DNA of 64,000 nt from Amycolatopsis benzoatilytica AK 16/65 (GCF_000383915.1 NZ_KB912942.1:4363370-4427369), one strand, 5' to 3'; counted from the stretch's first letter, positions 51,287 to 61,385 are shown. Notes: generated from the letters alone by a model not told the origin. A program made the numbers and translations.

Positions 51287-52033
51287 ATGCCGACGCACCC
51301 CACGCCGGACGGCCGCCCGAGGCCGCACCACCGGATGATCGACCGGGTGTCGACCATCCTGGACCGGGCCGCCCGCTCCCGGAACGGGGTCACGCTCACC
51401 GAGTTCGCGCGGGAGCTGGACGCGCCGATGAGCTCGATCCAGGGCCTCGTCAACGGACTGGTCGCGACCGGGTACCTCGACGAACACGACCGCCGGTACA
51501 CCCTCGGCCCGGCCCCGTTCCTGCTCACCCGCCTCGCCGGCCGCCCCACCGTGACGACGGTGACGCACGAAGACCTCGAAGCACTGCACGCGGAAACGGG
51601 GATGACCGCGGTGCTGGCCATCGTGGTCGGCAGCGACCTCTATTACGTCGACTACGCCTCCCACGACCCGCGGTACGCATACCTCGCCGAAGGCTTCGTG
51701 CGCCGCTCCCCGATCCGGACGTCGACCGGCTGGGTGCTGCTGGCGGCGATGGAGAACCGGGACCTCTGGGCGCAGATCGCCGCGCTGCCGCCGGGCGACG
51801 CCGAACTGGTCGAGCGTTTTCTGCAGGCCTTGCCGCGAATCCAGTCCGAACGGCTGGCCGCCGCCCCGAACGCGTCGACGGAGGCGGACGGCGTGTCGGT
51901 CGCGGTCGTGGAGAACGGGCGGACCGTCGCCGCGGTCGGGATCATGGGCAGCCACGCCGAGGTGGGCGAGCGGAAGGACGAGCTGATCGAGGTGCTGGGC
52001 CGGCATCGGCTCGGGTGGCGGTCGCGCGGGTGA
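51287..52033 (+). CDS. IclR-family transcriptional regulator
   Basis: A 248-residue regulator. Residues about 15-70 are a winged helix (VSTILDRAARSRNGVTLTEF, then MSSIQGLVNGLVATGYL); residues about 85-245 are the IclR effector domain (LHAETGMTAVLAIVVGSDLYYVDY, RRSPIRTSTGWVLLA, DGVSVAVVENGRTVAAVGI). It is divergent from the CoA-transferase/acyl-CoA dehydrogenase operon and is the likely regulator of it, with an acyl or acid effector. GAGGAAAG precedes ATG 51287. Confidence 0.84.
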   Translation: MPTHPTPDGRPRPHHRMIDRVSTILDRAARSRNGVTLTEFARELDAPMSSIQGLVNGLVATGYLDEHDRRYTLGPAPFLLTRLAGRPTVTTVTHEDLEALHAETGMTAVLAIVVGSDLYYVDYASHDPRYAYLAEGFVRRSPIRTSTGWVLLAAMENRDLWAQIAALPPGDAELVERFLQALPRIQSERLAAAPNASTEADGVSVAVVENGRTVAAVGIMGSHAEVGERKDELIEVLGRHRLGWRSRG

Positions 52034-52968
52034 CGCCGGCCTCCCGCGACGGCGGCTGCACCTGGAGCCCCCTGCAGGTAGTGGACAGCAACGGCGATGG
52101 CACCGCCGGAAACCCGGCTCCGGTAGCAGCACGCAACGGCGACCTCGTCCTGCTGACCGTCCACAACGGACCTGTCAGCGAGCGGGACATCATGTCCGGC
52201 ACCGTGTCCGAGCAAGACACCCGCCGGGTCTACGTCCGCCGCAGCACCGACAACGGCCGCACCTGGAGCGCGGCCCGCGATCTCACCGCGACGACGAAAC
52301 TGCCGTCCTGGCGCTGGTACGCCACCGGTCCCGGACACGCAACGCTGCTGAAGCACGGCCGCTACGCCGGCCGGATCGTCGTTCCGGCCAACCACTCCGC
52401 CGCGCCGCCGGCGGGTTCGCCGGACGTCGGCACCGAAGCCAAATATTACGGCGGCCACGACCTCTACAGCGACGACGACGGCCGGACCTGGCACATCGGC
52501 TTCGTCGACGCCCCGCAGGACGGCGTCATCGCCCCCAACGAAACCACCGCCGCCGAACTGCCAGACGGAACGGTCTACTTCTCGAGCCGCAACCAAGGCT
52601 CCGCTCCCGACCACCGTCTGGACGCCTACAGCACCGACGGCGGACGCACCCTGACCCGCCCTTACCAGGTCCAGCCGGCCATTTCCGGCCCGAAGGTCGA
52701 AGGCAGCGTCCTGCAAACGACCGACCGCCGCGTCCTGCTGTACTCGGGCCCGTCCGACTCGACGATGCGCAAGACGATGCAGTTGCGCATCAGCCAGGAC
52801 GGCGGCCGGACCTGGCATCCCGGCCGGACCCTGACGCCGTCCCCGGCCGGCTACTCCGACCTGGTGCAAGCCGACCGCAGCACCGTCGGCGTCCTGTACG
52901 AGACCGGTGCCACTGGCCCGTACGAAAAGATCGAATTCGCGCGCGTCGCGCTCCGCGACGTGCAGTAG
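52030..52968 (+). pseudogene. N-terminally truncated exo-alpha-sialidase (BNR-repeat)
   Basis: The frame encodes a sialidase-like beta-propeller with Asp-box repeats (STDNGRTWSAARDL, YSDDDGRTWHIGF, SQDGGRTWHPG) and the expected SVLQTTDRRVLLYSGP region. The beginning is missing: it starts inside the first Asp box (SRDGGCTWSPLQVV) immediately after the IclR stop, with no signal peptide and no FRIP motif, which normally holds a catalytic Arg. The possible GTG at 52030 overlaps the IclR TGA. It is likely a non-functional remnant; the rest of the frame is intact (about 312 codons). Confidence 0.68.
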
Positions 52969-53028
52969 CTGCTCCTCGGTACGGCTTCGCCGATCGTCGG
53001 CAGCCCGTTGCCCGGTAGGGTCGCGGGC

Positions 53029-53769
53029 ATGAGGGACCCGTGGCTACGCCGCTTCCACCCCGCCGACGACGCTCCCGCCCGTTTGGTGTGCCTGCCGCAT
53101 GCGGGCGGCTCGGCCGCGTTCTTCCACTCGATGTCGAAAGCGATCGCCCCCGCCGCGGACGTGCTGGCCGTCCAGTACCCCGGCCGGCAAGACCGGATGG
53201 CCGAGCCCGCTCTGCGCAGCATCCCGGAGTTGGCGGACGCGATCACCCAGGCGCTGGCGTCCTGGTTCGACCTGCCGGTGGTGCTGTTCGGCCACAGCAT
53301 GGGCGCGACCGTCGCCTATGAAGTGGCTCTGCGGCTGGAAGCCCGAGGCGTCTCCCCTGCCGCGGTGGTGGTTTCCGGCCGCCGCGCCCCGTCCCGGCTG
53401 GTCGAGGAAGACGTGCACCTGCGGGGAGACGACGCCCTGCTGGCCGAGATCCAGGCCCTGGACGGCACCGACCCGCGCGTCCTGCAGGACCCGGAACTGC
53501 GCGAGTTGATCTTGCCGGCCTTGCGAGCCGACTACACGGCGATCGAAACGTACCGCCCGAGCCCCGGCCCGCTGAAGGCCGCGCTGCACGCCCACACCGG
53601 CGACGCGGACCCCCACGCCCCTGTCGCCGACGTGGAGGCTTGGTCGGCCCACACCACCGGCGACTTCACGATCACTACCTATCCGGGCGGGCATTTCTAC
53701 CTGGTGGACCAGGCGCCGGCGCTGACGGCTTCGCTGCTGAAGCTGACCGGAGCAGCCGCCCAGGCCTAG
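53029..53769 (+). CDS. Type II thioesterase
   Basis: A 246-residue alpha/beta hydrolase of the external thioesterase type. LVCLPHAGGSAAFFHSMSKAI, QYPGRQDRM, the nucleophile elbow LFGHSMGATVAYEVAL and YPGGHFYLVDQ with the catalytic His are diagnostic. Such enzymes edit acyl chains on NRPS or PKS carriers, but no such gene is present in this window, so it either serves a distant cluster or primary acyl metabolism. ATG 53029 (MRDPWLRRF) fits the family start. Confidence 0.85.
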   Translation: MRDPWLRRFHPADDAPARLVCLPHAGGSAAFFHSMSKAIAPAADVLAVQYPGRQDRMAEPALRSIPELADAITQALASWFDLPVVLFGHSMGATVAYEVALRLEARGVSPAAVVVSGRRAPSRLVEEDVHLRGDDALLAEIQALDGTDPRVLQDPELRELILPALRADYTAIETYRPSPGPLKAALHAHTGDADPHAPVADVEAWSAHTTGDFTITTYPGGHFYLVDQAPALTASLLKLTGAAAQA

Positions 53770-53867
53770 TTTTCGGGGATGACCGGCCGACCGGCGGGGC
53801 TTCCAGTGCGGTTCAGGGGCAGCCCGCCTGCCAGCCGCGGCCCGTCCCGCCCCGTAGGCTGCCAGCC

Positions 53868-54347
53868 ATGGAACTGCGCAGAGTCTTCGCCGGTTTGGGC
53901 CGCAGCAAAGCATTCGCCGCCTTCGGCCAGGCGATGATGCCAGCGGACCGGCTCCTGCTCCGCGTCACCGGCGGCCGACTGGGCGTAGGCGCGGCAGTCG
54001 GGTTGCGCACTCTTCTGCTCACCACGATCGGCCGCACGACCGGCGAGCCGCGGCAGGTCCCGCTGCTGTACGTCGAACGTCCGACCGGCTACGTCGTCAT
54101 CGGCTCGAACTGGGGCGGAGAACGCCATCCCGCCTGGACCGCGAACCTCCTGTCCCACCCCGACGCGACGATCTCCGTCCACGGCCGCACCGTGCCCGTG
54201 CGCGGCCGGCTTCTGCAAGACCCCGAACGACAGGAGATGTGGGACGCCGTCGCTTCCTACTGGCCGGCTTACGACCGTTACGCCGAACGCGCCGCACACC
54301 GCGAGATCCGCGTCTTCCTCCTGGAACGGACGGACCGCACCGGCTGA
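53868..54347 (+). CDS. Deazaflavin (F420)-dependent nitroreductase-family protein
   Basis: A 159-residue Ddn-like protein. LLLTTIGRTTGEPRQVPLLYVERPTGYVVIGSNWGGERHPAWTANL is the family core; WPAYDRYAERAAHREIRVFLLER is the C-terminus. It presumably uses F420H2. It stands between the thioesterase and the convergent sigma-factor gene (11 bp between stops) and is a second member of the family beside 8161-8655. Confidence 0.84.
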   Translation: MELRRVFAGLGRSKAFAAFGQAMMPADRLLLRVTGGRLGVGAAVGLRTLLLTTIGRTTGEPRQVPLLYVERPTGYVVIGSNWGGERHPAWTANLLSHPDATISVHGRTVPVRGRLLQDPERQEMWDAVASYWPAYDRYAERAAHREIRVFLLERTDRTG

Positions 54348-54358
54348 CCGGGCGGGCC

Positions 54359-55603
54359 CTACTCTCCAGGTGTGCGGAACCTCGCCGCCTTCGCCCGGAG
54401 ATATCGCCGTTCCGGCATGCTGCTCGTGCGTTGCGCCGCACGCAGGTAGTGCTCGCGCGCTGCCGACGTCTCGCCGGCCAGCTCGAGCAGGTGCGCGCGC
54501 ACCGCATCCAGCCGATGCCCCTGCGTCAGCCGCGCGTCGCCTTCCAGCGTCGTCAACAGCTCAAGAGCTTCCGCAGGGCCGTTGACCATCGCGACCGCGA
54601 TCGCCCGGTTCAACCTCGTCACCGGGCTGGGCGCGAGCTGTTCGAGCAGGGTGTAGAGCTCGAGAATCTGCGGCCAGTCGGTCGAATCGGTACCGGCCGC
54701 CTGGTCGTGCAACGCCGCTATCGCCGCCTGCACTTGATACGGCCCCACCGGGCCGCGACCCAGGACCCGGTTCACCAGTTCCAGGCCCTCGACGATCAGC
54801 GACACTGTCCATTGTCGACGGTCTTGCTCGGCCAGCGGCGTCAGCGCCCCGTCCGGGCCGGTGCGCGCCGGCCGCCGCGCGTCGGTGAGGAGCATCAGCG
54901 CGAGCAAGCCGGCAACCTCGCCGTCGTCCGGCAGCAACGCGTGCACTGCGCGCGTCAGCCGGATCGCTTCCTCGGACAGCTCGACCCGATGCAAGTCCTC
55001 GCCGGACGTCGCGGTGTATCCCTCGTTGAAGATCAGATACAGCACATGCAGCACGACCTGCAGCCGGGCCGGCCAGTCCGCGGCGGACGGCGGCGCGAAA
55101 ACCGAGCCTGCCGCCGCGACGCTTTCCTTCGCTCGCGTGATCCGGCGCGTCATGGTGGCCTCCGGAACGAGGAACGCGCGAGCGATCTCAGCCGTCGTCA
55201 ACCCGCCGACCGCGCGCAACGTCAGAGCCACCTGGGAGCTCGGAGTGATCGCCGGATGACAGCACAAGAACAGCAAGGTGAGCGTGTCGTCCTCGGCTGG
55301 CAGCTGCTCGTCCTCTGGTCCGGGGACGACCGCGGTCAGCGCGACCTCCTGCACGGCGGCGGTTTCCTCCCGCCGCCGACGCGCGCTCTCGCTGCGCCAG
55401 AGGTCAGTGAGCCGACGGGTGGCGACCGTCAGCAGCCAAGCCCGGGGATTGTCCGGTACCTCGCCCGCGGTCCATTGCTCGATCGCCGCGAGCACGGCTT
55501 CCTGCACCGCGTCCTCGCACGCTTCGAACTGCCCGTACCGCCGCACGAGCGTCGCGAGCACCTGCGGCACGAGCGGCCGCAGCAGCTCGCCGGCGTCCGT
55601 CAT
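54359..55603 (-). CDS. ECF42-like sigma factor with C-terminal TPR-like extension
   Basis: A 414-residue ECF sigma factor. Residues about 10-85 resemble region 2 (EACEDAVQEAVLAAIEQW, PDNPRAWLLTVATRRLTDLWR); about 115-165 is region 4 (ALTLRAVGGLTTAEIARAFLVPEATMTRRITRAK). The large C-terminal part (ARLQVVLHVLYLIFNEGYTATSG, YTLLEQLAPSPVTRLNRAIAV) is typical of ECF42-type factors, which pair with YCII/DGPF proteins instead of anti-sigma factors. The start overlaps the YCII stop in TGATG. An in-frame TTG one codon earlier is possible. Confidence 0.86.
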   Translation of the reverse strand: MTDAGELLRPLVPQVLATLVRRYGQFEACEDAVQEAVLAAIEQWTAGEVPDNPRAWLLTVATRRLTDLWRSESARRRREETAAVQEVALTAVVPGPEDEQLPAEDDTLTLLFLCCHPAITPSSQVALTLRAVGGLTTAEIARAFLVPEATMTRRITRAKESVAAAGSVFAPPSAADWPARLQVVLHVLYLIFNEGYTATSGEDLHRVELSEEAIRLTRAVHALLPDDGEVAGLLALMLLTDARRPARTGPDGALTPLAEQDRRQWTVSLIVEGLELVNRVLGRGPVGPYQVQAAIAALHDQAAGTDSTDWPQILELYTLLEQLAPSPVTRLNRAIAVAMVNGPAEALELLTTLEGDARLTQGHRLDAVRAHLLELAGETSAAREHYLRAAQRTSSMPERRYLRAKAARFRTPGE

Positions 55604-55986
55604 CAACCGAGGTCGACGTCGGTTTCCGCGTCAGCGAAGTACGCCACCGGCCGGACCTCGATGCCGAGCCCGTCGATAGCGGCGTCCGGAATCATCGCGG
55701 CGACCTCGATCGCCCGGTCCCGGCTCTCGCACTCGACCAGGTAGAAGCCGGCCAGGAACTCCTTCGACTCCGCGTACGGACCGTCGGTGACCGCCGGTAC
55801 CCCGCCGCGCACCCGCACGACCGCGCTGTCGTCCGGCCCGCCGAGCGCCTGCGTGTTGATCAGCTCTCCGGACGCCCGGATCTTCGCGATGAAATTCGCG
55901 TGCCCGTCCATCACCCCCTGCCGGGTCTCCTCGCTCAGCCCCTCCCAGACGGCGGGGTTCATATGCATCGTCAGCAGGAACTTCAC
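55603..55986 (-). CDS. YCII-related (DGPF-type) partner of the ECF sigma factor
   Basis: A 127-residue YCII-fold protein. VKFLLTMHMNPAVWEGLSEE is the N-terminus and VTDGPYAESKEFLAGFYLVECES carries the DGPF-like motif as DGPY. GTG 55986 is chosen because homology begins at VKFLL. It is translationally coupled to the downstream sigma gene by TGATG. Family members associate genetically with ECF42 sigma factors; the role in signal transfer is not fully known. Confidence 0.84.
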   Translation of the reverse strand: MKFLLTMHMNPAVWEGLSEETRQGVMDGHANFIAKIRASGELINTQALGGPDDSAVVRVRGGVPAVTDGPYAESKEFLAGFYLVECESRDRAIEVAAMIPDAAIDGLGIEVRPVAYFADAETDVDLG

Positions 55987-56113
55987 GGCGTCTCCCCCGG
56001 TAGGCGGTCCAGGCACGCCCCAACCTAGCGGAGCCGTGCGGCGATGCCGTCGAGCAGCCGGGCGTGCCGAGCACGGCAAGCTCGTCCGGCAGGCACAACG
56101 ATGCCGGCCCAGG

Positions 56114-56734
56114 TCACTCGAACCGGGACGGGTCCCCCGCCCCGTACCGCACGATCTCCGCCTCGCCGGAGGAGAAATCGATCACGGTGGTGGGTTCCAC
56201 GCCGCAGTCGCCGGAGTCGAGGACGGCGTCCAGCACGTGGTCGAGTTCTTCCTTGATCTCCCAGCCCTGGGTGAGCGGTGCGCCGGAGTCGGGCAGCAGC
56301 AGCGTGCTCGACAGGATCGGCTCGCCCAGTTCGCCGAGCAGCTCCTGAGTCACCACGTGGTCGGGGATCCGCACGCCGACGGTCTTCTTCTTGGCGTGCA
56401 GCAGCCGCCGCGGCACTTCCTTGGTGGCCGGGAGGATGAACGTGTACGCGCCGGGCGTGCTGGCCTTGATGGCCCGGAACACCGCGTTGTCGACGTGCAC
56501 GAACTGGCCGAGCTGGGCGAAGTCCTGGCAGACGAGCGTGAAATGGTGCCGGTGGTCCAGTTTGCGGATGGTGCGGATCCGCTCCATCCCCTGCTGGTTG
56601 CCGATCTGGCAGCCGAGCGCGAAGCACGAGTCGGTCGGGTACGCGATCAGCCCGTCGTTGCGCAGGATGTCGACCACTTGGCCGATCGCGCGGCGCTGCG
56701 GGTTCTGCGGATGCACGTCGAAGTAGCGGGCCAT
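56114..56734 (-). CDS. YciO/YrdC/Sua5-family threonylcarbamoyl-AMP synthase-like protein
   Basis: A 206-residue YrdC-fold protein. IAYPTDSCFALGCQIGNQQGMERIRTIRKLDHRHHFTLVC is the KxR-type nucleotide-binding region, and PGAYTFILPATKEVPRRLLHAKKKTVGVRIPDH continues it. It resembles E. coli YciO more than the tRNA-modifying TsaC. Role in t6A synthesis is possible but not assured. It stands alone on the minus strand. Confidence 0.83.
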   Translation of the reverse strand: MARYFDVHPQNPQRRAIGQVVDILRNDGLIAYPTDSCFALGCQIGNQQGMERIRTIRKLDHRHHFTLVCQDFAQLGQFVHVDNAVFRAIKASTPGAYTFILPATKEVPRRLLHAKKKTVGVRIPDHVVTQELLGELGEPILSSTLLLPDSGAPLTQGWEIKEELDHVLDAVLDSGDCGVEPTTVIDFSSGEAEIVRYGAGDPSRFE

Positions 56735-56810
56735 TGCCCGAGCTTAGGCGCGGTCGCCTGGCCGGGCGCGCGGACTCTCCGGGAGCCGGGCAGAGTACAG
56801 GAGAGGAGGT

Positions 56811-57536
56811 ATGTCCGTGCACGCTCTCTGGTCCACCGGCGAGCAGTGGGAACTGCTGCCGCCGGTTTTGCTCGCGCTGCTGCTGAGCACGGTGATCGGT
56901 ATCGAACGCGAGGTCGGCAACAAGCAGGCCGGCCTGCGTACGCACACGTTGGTCGGCGTCGGGTCGGCAGTGTTCATGCTGGTGTCGAAGTACGGCTTCG
57001 CCGATCTGCTCGGCATCGAGCACGTCGCGCTCGACCCGTCCCGGATCGCCGCGCAGATCGTCTCCGGCATCGGCTTCGTCGGCGGCGGCTTGATCTTCGT
57101 GCGGCGCGACGCGGTGCGCGGCCTCACGACCGCCGCGACGGTGTGGCTCGCCGCGGCGGTCGGTGTCGCGAGCGGGGCCGGGCTGCCGGTGCTCGCGGTC
57201 GCGACCACTGCCGGGCTGGTGGTGATCACTCGCGGGTTCCCGCCGCTTTCCCGGTTCGTCGCACGCCATCGCCGGCAGCCGCCGGTCCTTCGGCTGAGCT
57301 ACGCCGACGGACACGGCGTGCTGCGCTCGGTACTGACCGCGTGCACCGACCGGGGCTGGGCGGTGCACCGGGTCGCCGTCGATCGCGAAACAGTTTCCGA
57401 AGAGGGACAACGGATCGCGGTGGTCACACTGATGCTGCAGGGGCGCGGCGATCTTCCCGAGCTCACCGCGGAACTGGCCGAATTGCCCGGCGTGCGAAGC
57501 ACTGCGACCGGCACGGAGGATCCGCTCGAAGATTGA
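56811..57536 (+). CDS. MgtC/SapB-family membrane protein
   Basis: A 241-residue protein. Four or five hydrophobic segments lie within residues about 15-150; LLLSTVIGIEREVGNKQAGLRTHTLVGVGSAVFML and IVSGIGFVGGGLIFVRRDAVRGLTTAATVWLAAAVG are the family signatures. A cytoplasmic C-terminal ACT-like region (VLRLSYADGHGVLRSVLTACTDRGW) ends it. MgtC-type proteins act in magnesium limitation and ATP-synthase control in other bacteria; the role here is unknown. AGGAGG precedes ATG 56811. Confidence 0.86.
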   Translation: MSVHALWSTGEQWELLPPVLLALLLSTVIGIEREVGNKQAGLRTHTLVGVGSAVFMLVSKYGFADLLGIEHVALDPSRIAAQIVSGIGFVGGGLIFVRRDAVRGLTTAATVWLAAAVGVASGAGLPVLAVATTAGLVVITRGFPPLSRFVARHRRQPPVLRLSYADGHGVLRSVLTACTDRGWAVHRVAVDRETVSEEGQRIAVVTLMLQGRGDLPELTAELAELPGVRSTATGTEDPLED

Positions 57537-57654
57537 CCGGACCGGACGTCCCCGGATCGCCGGACTTCAGGCACACTGGAGGCAACGCGGAATTTCCCGG
57601 TGCGGCAAGAAAAACGAGCGCCGAGGAGAAACCATCCAAATGGGAGGTGAGAGC

Positions 57655-58476
57655 ATGGCCCCCGTCGGTGGCGAGGACCTGACGTCCGTCCGGCCGTCCT
57701 TCGAGTCGGCATGGCGCGGCTACCAGCGCGGCCAGGTCGACGAATTCGTGGCCTGGGCGCAGGACGAGTTCCGGCGGCTGGCAGCCGAACGCGACGCCGC
57801 GGCTCGGCGCGCGGACGAACTGGCCGAGCGCAATCGCGAGCTGCGCGCGACAGTCGACCGGATCAGCCGCACCCCGATCGAACCGGACGCGCTGCAGGAA
57901 CGCTCCCGCCGGATGGTCGAGCTGACCCGCGAGGAAGCCGCGGAAATCGTCTCCCGCGCCGAAGGCGCCGCCGCGCGGATCGTCTCCGACGCGAAAGCGG
58001 AAGCCGTCCGTCTCACCGAAAAGGAACACGCGCTGGTCGAAGCCGTGGTCGAGGACCGCGCGCGACAGCGGCGAGAACACGAAGATCTTCTCCGTCGCGC
58101 GGCCGAGGAACGGGCAGCCGCGGACGAAGCAGCCGCGAAAGAACGACGCCGGCTGGAAGAACACCTCACCCGCACACTGGCGGACCGCCGCGCGGACGCG
58201 CTGCGCGAGATCTCCGACCGCACCGCCGCCGCCCGCCTCGAAGCCGACCAGGCGGTCCGGGAAGCAGCTGACCATTCCGCCCGGATCGTCGCCGACGCGG
58301 AGCGCAGAGTCTCCGAACTCGTCGCCGTCCAGCACCGGGTCAAGACCGCGCTGCGCGGTGCCCGCGAACTCCTGGCCACGGCGAACGCCGAGCTAGCACC
58401 GGACGGCACTCCGGTGCCGAACCAGCGCCGGACGTCCGCGGTCACCGAGGTCCCGGAGACGGCCGCCGCCGGCTGA
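57655..58476 (+). CDS. DivIVA-like coiled-coil protein
   Basis: A 273-residue protein. FESAWRGYQRGQVDEFVAWA is a DivIVA-type N-terminal motif; the rest is a long Ala/Glu/Arg coiled coil (AERDAAARRADELAERNREL, EERAAADEAAAKERRRLEEH) reaching about residue 240. It resembles actinobacterial cell-division-initiation or polar-scaffold proteins. ATG 57655 has GGGAGGTGAG upstream. It lies 74 bp before csoR on the same strand but is probably not part of copper control. Confidence 0.75.
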   Translation: MAPVGGEDLTSVRPSFESAWRGYQRGQVDEFVAWAQDEFRRLAAERDAAARRADELAERNRELRATVDRISRTPIEPDALQERSRRMVELTREEAAEIVSRAEGAAARIVSDAKAEAVRLTEKEHALVEAVVEDRARQRREHEDLLRRAAEERAAADEAAAKERRRLEEHLTRTLADRRADALREISDRTAAARLEADQAVREAADHSARIVADAERRVSELVAVQHRVKTALRGARELLATANAELAPDGTPVPNQRRTSAVTEVPETAAAG

Positions 58477-58550
58477 ACGCCGGACCCGGATACACCGGGC
58501 GGGTATCATCGGTGGTGAACCACGGGGATGCGAGAAGGGGAAGATGCGCG

Positions 58551-58832
58551 ATGACCGGCTACGGCAGTGAACGAGAGGCATATCTCAAGCGCCTGCGCCG
58601 GATCGAAGGCCAGATCCGCGGCTTGCAGCGCATGGTCGAAGAAGACAAGTACTGCATCGACATCCTGACCCAGGTGTCCGCGGCGACGAAGGCGCTGCAG
58701 TCGTTCTCCCTCGAACTCCTCGACGAGCACTTGGCGACCTGCGTGGTCCAAGCCGCGGCAGCGGGCGGCGAAGAGGCGGACCTCAAGGTGCGCGAAGCCT
58801 CCGACGCGATCGCCCGGCTCGTCCGGTCCTGA
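58551..58832 (+). CDS. csoR: CsoR copper-sensing repressor
   Basis: A 93-residue all-helical DUF156 repressor. The Cu(I) ligands are C35 (DKYCIDIL), H60 and C64 (LLDEHLATCV), matching the Cys-His-Cys set of CsoR. KRLRRIEGQIRGLQRMVEED is the N-terminal helix used for DNA binding. It is convergent with copA across 63 bp. Apo-CsoR should repress the copZ-copA operon through the box at 61386-61401; copper releases it. Confidence 0.9.
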   Translation: MTGYGSEREAYLKRLRRIEGQIRGLQRMVEEDKYCIDILTQVSAATKALQSFSLELLDEHLATCVVQAAAAGGEEADLKVREASDAIARLVRS

Positions 58833-58895
58833 CCTGGGCCGACCGACCCGAAGGGCCGGCGGCGACACAATCCGCCACCGGCCCGGTCTCCAGGG

Positions 58896-61127
58896 TCACC
58901 CAGCCCGGAACCGTCGCAACCGCAAGCTGTTCGACACCACGAACACCGACGAGCACGCCATCGCCCCCCCTGCGATCATCGGGTTGAGCAGGCCGAACGC
59001 CGCCAGCGGCAAGGCCGCGACGTTGTAGGCGAACGCCCAGAACAAGTTCCCTTTGATCGTGCCGAGCGTGCGTCGGGAAAGCCGGATCGCGTCTGCCGCC
59101 GCGCGCAGATCGCCGCGGACCAGCGTCAGGTCGCTGGCCTCGATCGCCGCGTCCGTGCCGGTGCCCATCGCGAGCCCGAGGTCGGCCTGCGCGAGTGCGG
59201 CCGCGTCGTTCACGCCGTCGCCGACCATCGCGACGACTCGGCCCTCCGCCTGCAGCCGCTTCACTACGGCGACCTTCTCGGCCGGCAGCACCTCGGCCAC
59301 GACTTCGGAGATGCCGGCGGCATCCGCGATCGCCTGAGCCGCGCCCGCGTTGTCGCCGGTCAGCAAGACCGGCCGCAGGCCGAGCGACCGCAGTTCGGCG
59401 ACCGCCTGCGCCGACGTCGGCTTGATCGTGTCGGCCACGACCAGTACGCCCCGTGCCACGCCGTCCCACGCGACGAGCACCGCCGTCGCGCCGTGTTCTT
59501 CCGCAGCGGACTTCATTTCGGCCAGCCGTTCGTCGACGTCGACGCTCCGGTCCGCCAAGAACGCCGCGCGACCGGCGAGCACCGGCAGCCCCTCGACCAG
59601 TCCGGAAACGCCCAGCCCCTCCGCGTTCCGGAACTCAGTCGCCGGCGGAAGATCCCCGACGCGCGACCTCGCGCCCTCCGCGATCGCCTGCCCGACCGGG
59701 TGCTCCGACGAGTCCTCGACCGCGCCCGCGTATCGCAACAACTCGCTCTCCGTGACACCGTCGCCGACGTGGACGTCCACCAGACTCATCCGCCCAGTCG
59801 TGACCGTGCCGGTCTTGTCCAGCACCACGGTGTCGACGCGACGAGTCGACTCGAGCACTTCCGGACCTTTGATCAGGATGCCGAGCTGTGCGCCCCGGCC
59901 GGTCCCGACCAGCAGGGCGGTCGGCGTCGCCAGCCCCAGCGCGCACGGGCAGGCGATGATCAGCACGGCAACCGCGGCCGTGCCCGCTTCGGCAGAGTTT
60001 CCGCTGGCGACTAGCCACGCGACCGCTGTAGCCACCGCCAAGACCAGCACGATCGGCACGAAGACCGCCGACACGCGGTCCGCCAGCCGCTGGACCGCGG
60101 CCTTGCCGTTCTGTGCCTCCTCGACGAGCCGCGCCATCTGCGCGAGCTGGGTATCCGAGCCGACCCGGGTCGCTCGAACCGTGATGCGCCCGCCGACGTT
60201 CACTGTCGCGCCGATGACGCCGTCGCCTGTCGCGATCTCGACGGGCACCGATTCACCGGTGACCGTGCTGACGTCGACAGCCGAACTGCCCTCCGTCACC
60301 ACCCCGTCGGTGGCGATCTTCTCGCCAGGCCGCACCACGAAGGTGTCCCCGACCCGCAGCCGCTCGACCGGGACGCGCTGCTCGCGCCCGTCTCGCAACA
60401 CCGCCACGTCTTTCGCCCCGAGTTCGAGCAACGCCCGAAGCGCGGCACCGGACCGCCGCTTCGATCGCGCTTCGAAGTATCGGCCGGCGAGGAGGAACGT
60501 CGTCACCCCGGCCGCGACCTCGAGGTAGATGTTGTCGACCCCGGAGCCGGCGGAAACGCCGAACTCGAACCCGTGCCGCATCCCGGGCATGCCCGCAGTG
60601 CCGAAGAACAGCGCGTACAGCGACCAGAGGGTGGCCGCCGAGACGCCGAGCGAGACCAACGTGTCCATGGTCGCCGCGCCGTGGCGCAGGTTCGTCCAGG
60701 CGGCGCGGTGGAACGGCCACGCTCCCCAGACCACGACCGGTGCCGCGAGGGTCAGCGACAGCCACTGCCAGTTGGTGAACTGGAGTGCGGGAACCATGGC
60801 CAGCAAGACCACCGGGGCGGTCAGGACCGCCGAGTACACGAGTCGGTCGCGCAGTGGCCGGGTTTCGTCCTGCTCGGCCGTCTCGGCCGTCTCCGGTTCC
60901 GGCGCCCGCGCGGTGTAGCCGGTCGCTTCCACGACGCCCACCAGATCGTCGACCGACACCGTGGAGGGGTATTCGACGTGCGCCTTCTCCGTCGCGTAGT
61001 TCACGCTCGCAGTGACGCCCTCGACCTTGTTGAGCTTGCGCTCGACGCGAGCAGCGCACGACGCGCAGGTCATCCCCCCGATGACGAGTTCGATCGACTG
61101 CGCCGGGGCGGGCGTCGTGGTGCTCAT
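58896..61127 (-). CDS. copA: Copper-translocating P1B-type ATPase
   Basis: A 743-residue copper exporter. One N-terminal heavy-metal domain has [16 protein letters not shown]; the membrane ion motif is CPC in [19 protein letters not shown]; the phosphorylated Asp is in [16 protein letters not shown] and [20 protein letters not shown] complete the catalytic set. The C-terminus ends soon after the last helix, as in typical CopA. It exports Cu(I). It follows copZ by 11 bp on the same strand, so both are probably under the CsoR box. Confidence 0.92.
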   Translation of the reverse strand: MSTTTPAPAQSIELVIGGMTCASCAARVERKLNKVEGVTASVNYATEKAHVEYPSTVSVDDLVGVVEATGYTARAPEPETAETAEQDETRPLRDRLVYSAVLTAPVVLLAMVPALQFTNWQWLSLTLAAPVVVWGAWPFHRAAWTNLRHGAATMDTLVSLGVSAATLWSLYALFFGTAGMPGMRHGFEFGVSAGSGVDNIYLEVAAGVTTFLLAGRYFEARSKRRSGAALRALLELGAKDVAVLRDGREQRVPVERLRVGDTFVVRPGEKIATDGVVTEGSSAVDVSTVTGESVPVEIATGDGVIGATVNVGGRITVRATRVGSDTQLAQMARLVEEAQNGKAAVQRLADRVSAVFVPIVLVLAVATAVAWLVASGNSAEAGTAAVAVLIIACPCALGLATPTALLVGTGRGAQLGILIKGPEVLESTRRVDTVVLDKTGTVTTGRMSLVDVHVGDGVTESELLRYAGAVEDSSEHPVGQAIAEGARSRVGDLPPATEFRNAEGLGVSGLVEGLPVLAGRAAFLADRSVDVDERLAEMKSAAEEHGATAVLVAWDGVARGVLVVADTIKPTSAQAVAELRSLGLRPVLLTGDNAGAAQAIADAAGISEVVAEVLPAEKVAVVKRLQAEGRVVAMVGDGVNDAAALAQADLGLAMGTGTDAAIEASDLTLVRGDLRAAADAIRLSRRTLGTIKGNLFWAFAYNVAALPLAAFGLLNPMIAGGAMACSSVFVVSNSLRLRRFRAG

Positions 61128-61138
61128 GTCACTCCTTG

Positions 61139-61345
61139 TTACGCGACGACCTGGTAACCGGCCTCCGCGACGGCGGCCTCGACGGCTTCGCGCGAAAGCG
61201 GCGCGGCACTGCTTACCTTCACCGCACCCGTGGCGAGGTCGACATCGACCGCCTGGACGCCGTCCAGGCCGCCGACCTCCTCTTTCACCGACGCGACGCA
61301 GTGCCCGCAGGTCATGCCCTCGACCGTGTAGATGGCTTCAGTCAT
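61139..61345 (-). CDS. copZ: Copper chaperone
   Basis: A 68-residue heavy-metal-associated domain protein. The copper site is [17 protein letters not shown] (CxxC). ATG 61345 has AGGAG at good spacing in the complement; an in-frame ATG 15 bases earlier is less likely. It hands Cu(I) to CopA or CsoR. It is the first gene of the copZ-copA operon, 41 bp downstream of the CsoR box. Confidence 0.9.
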   Translation of the reverse strand: MTEAIYTVEGMTCGHCVASVKEEVGGLDGVQAVDVDLATGAVKVSSAAPLSREAVEAAVAEAGYQVVA

Positions 61346-61385
61346 AGCCTTGCTCCTCATGGTGCTCTCGACTACTGACTCCTTT

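Noticed and set aside
53029..53769. Start of an NRPS/PKS cluster from the type II thioesterase
   Set aside because: Neighbours are an F420-type reductase, sigma factor and a truncated sialidase; no carrier or synthase domain in the window.
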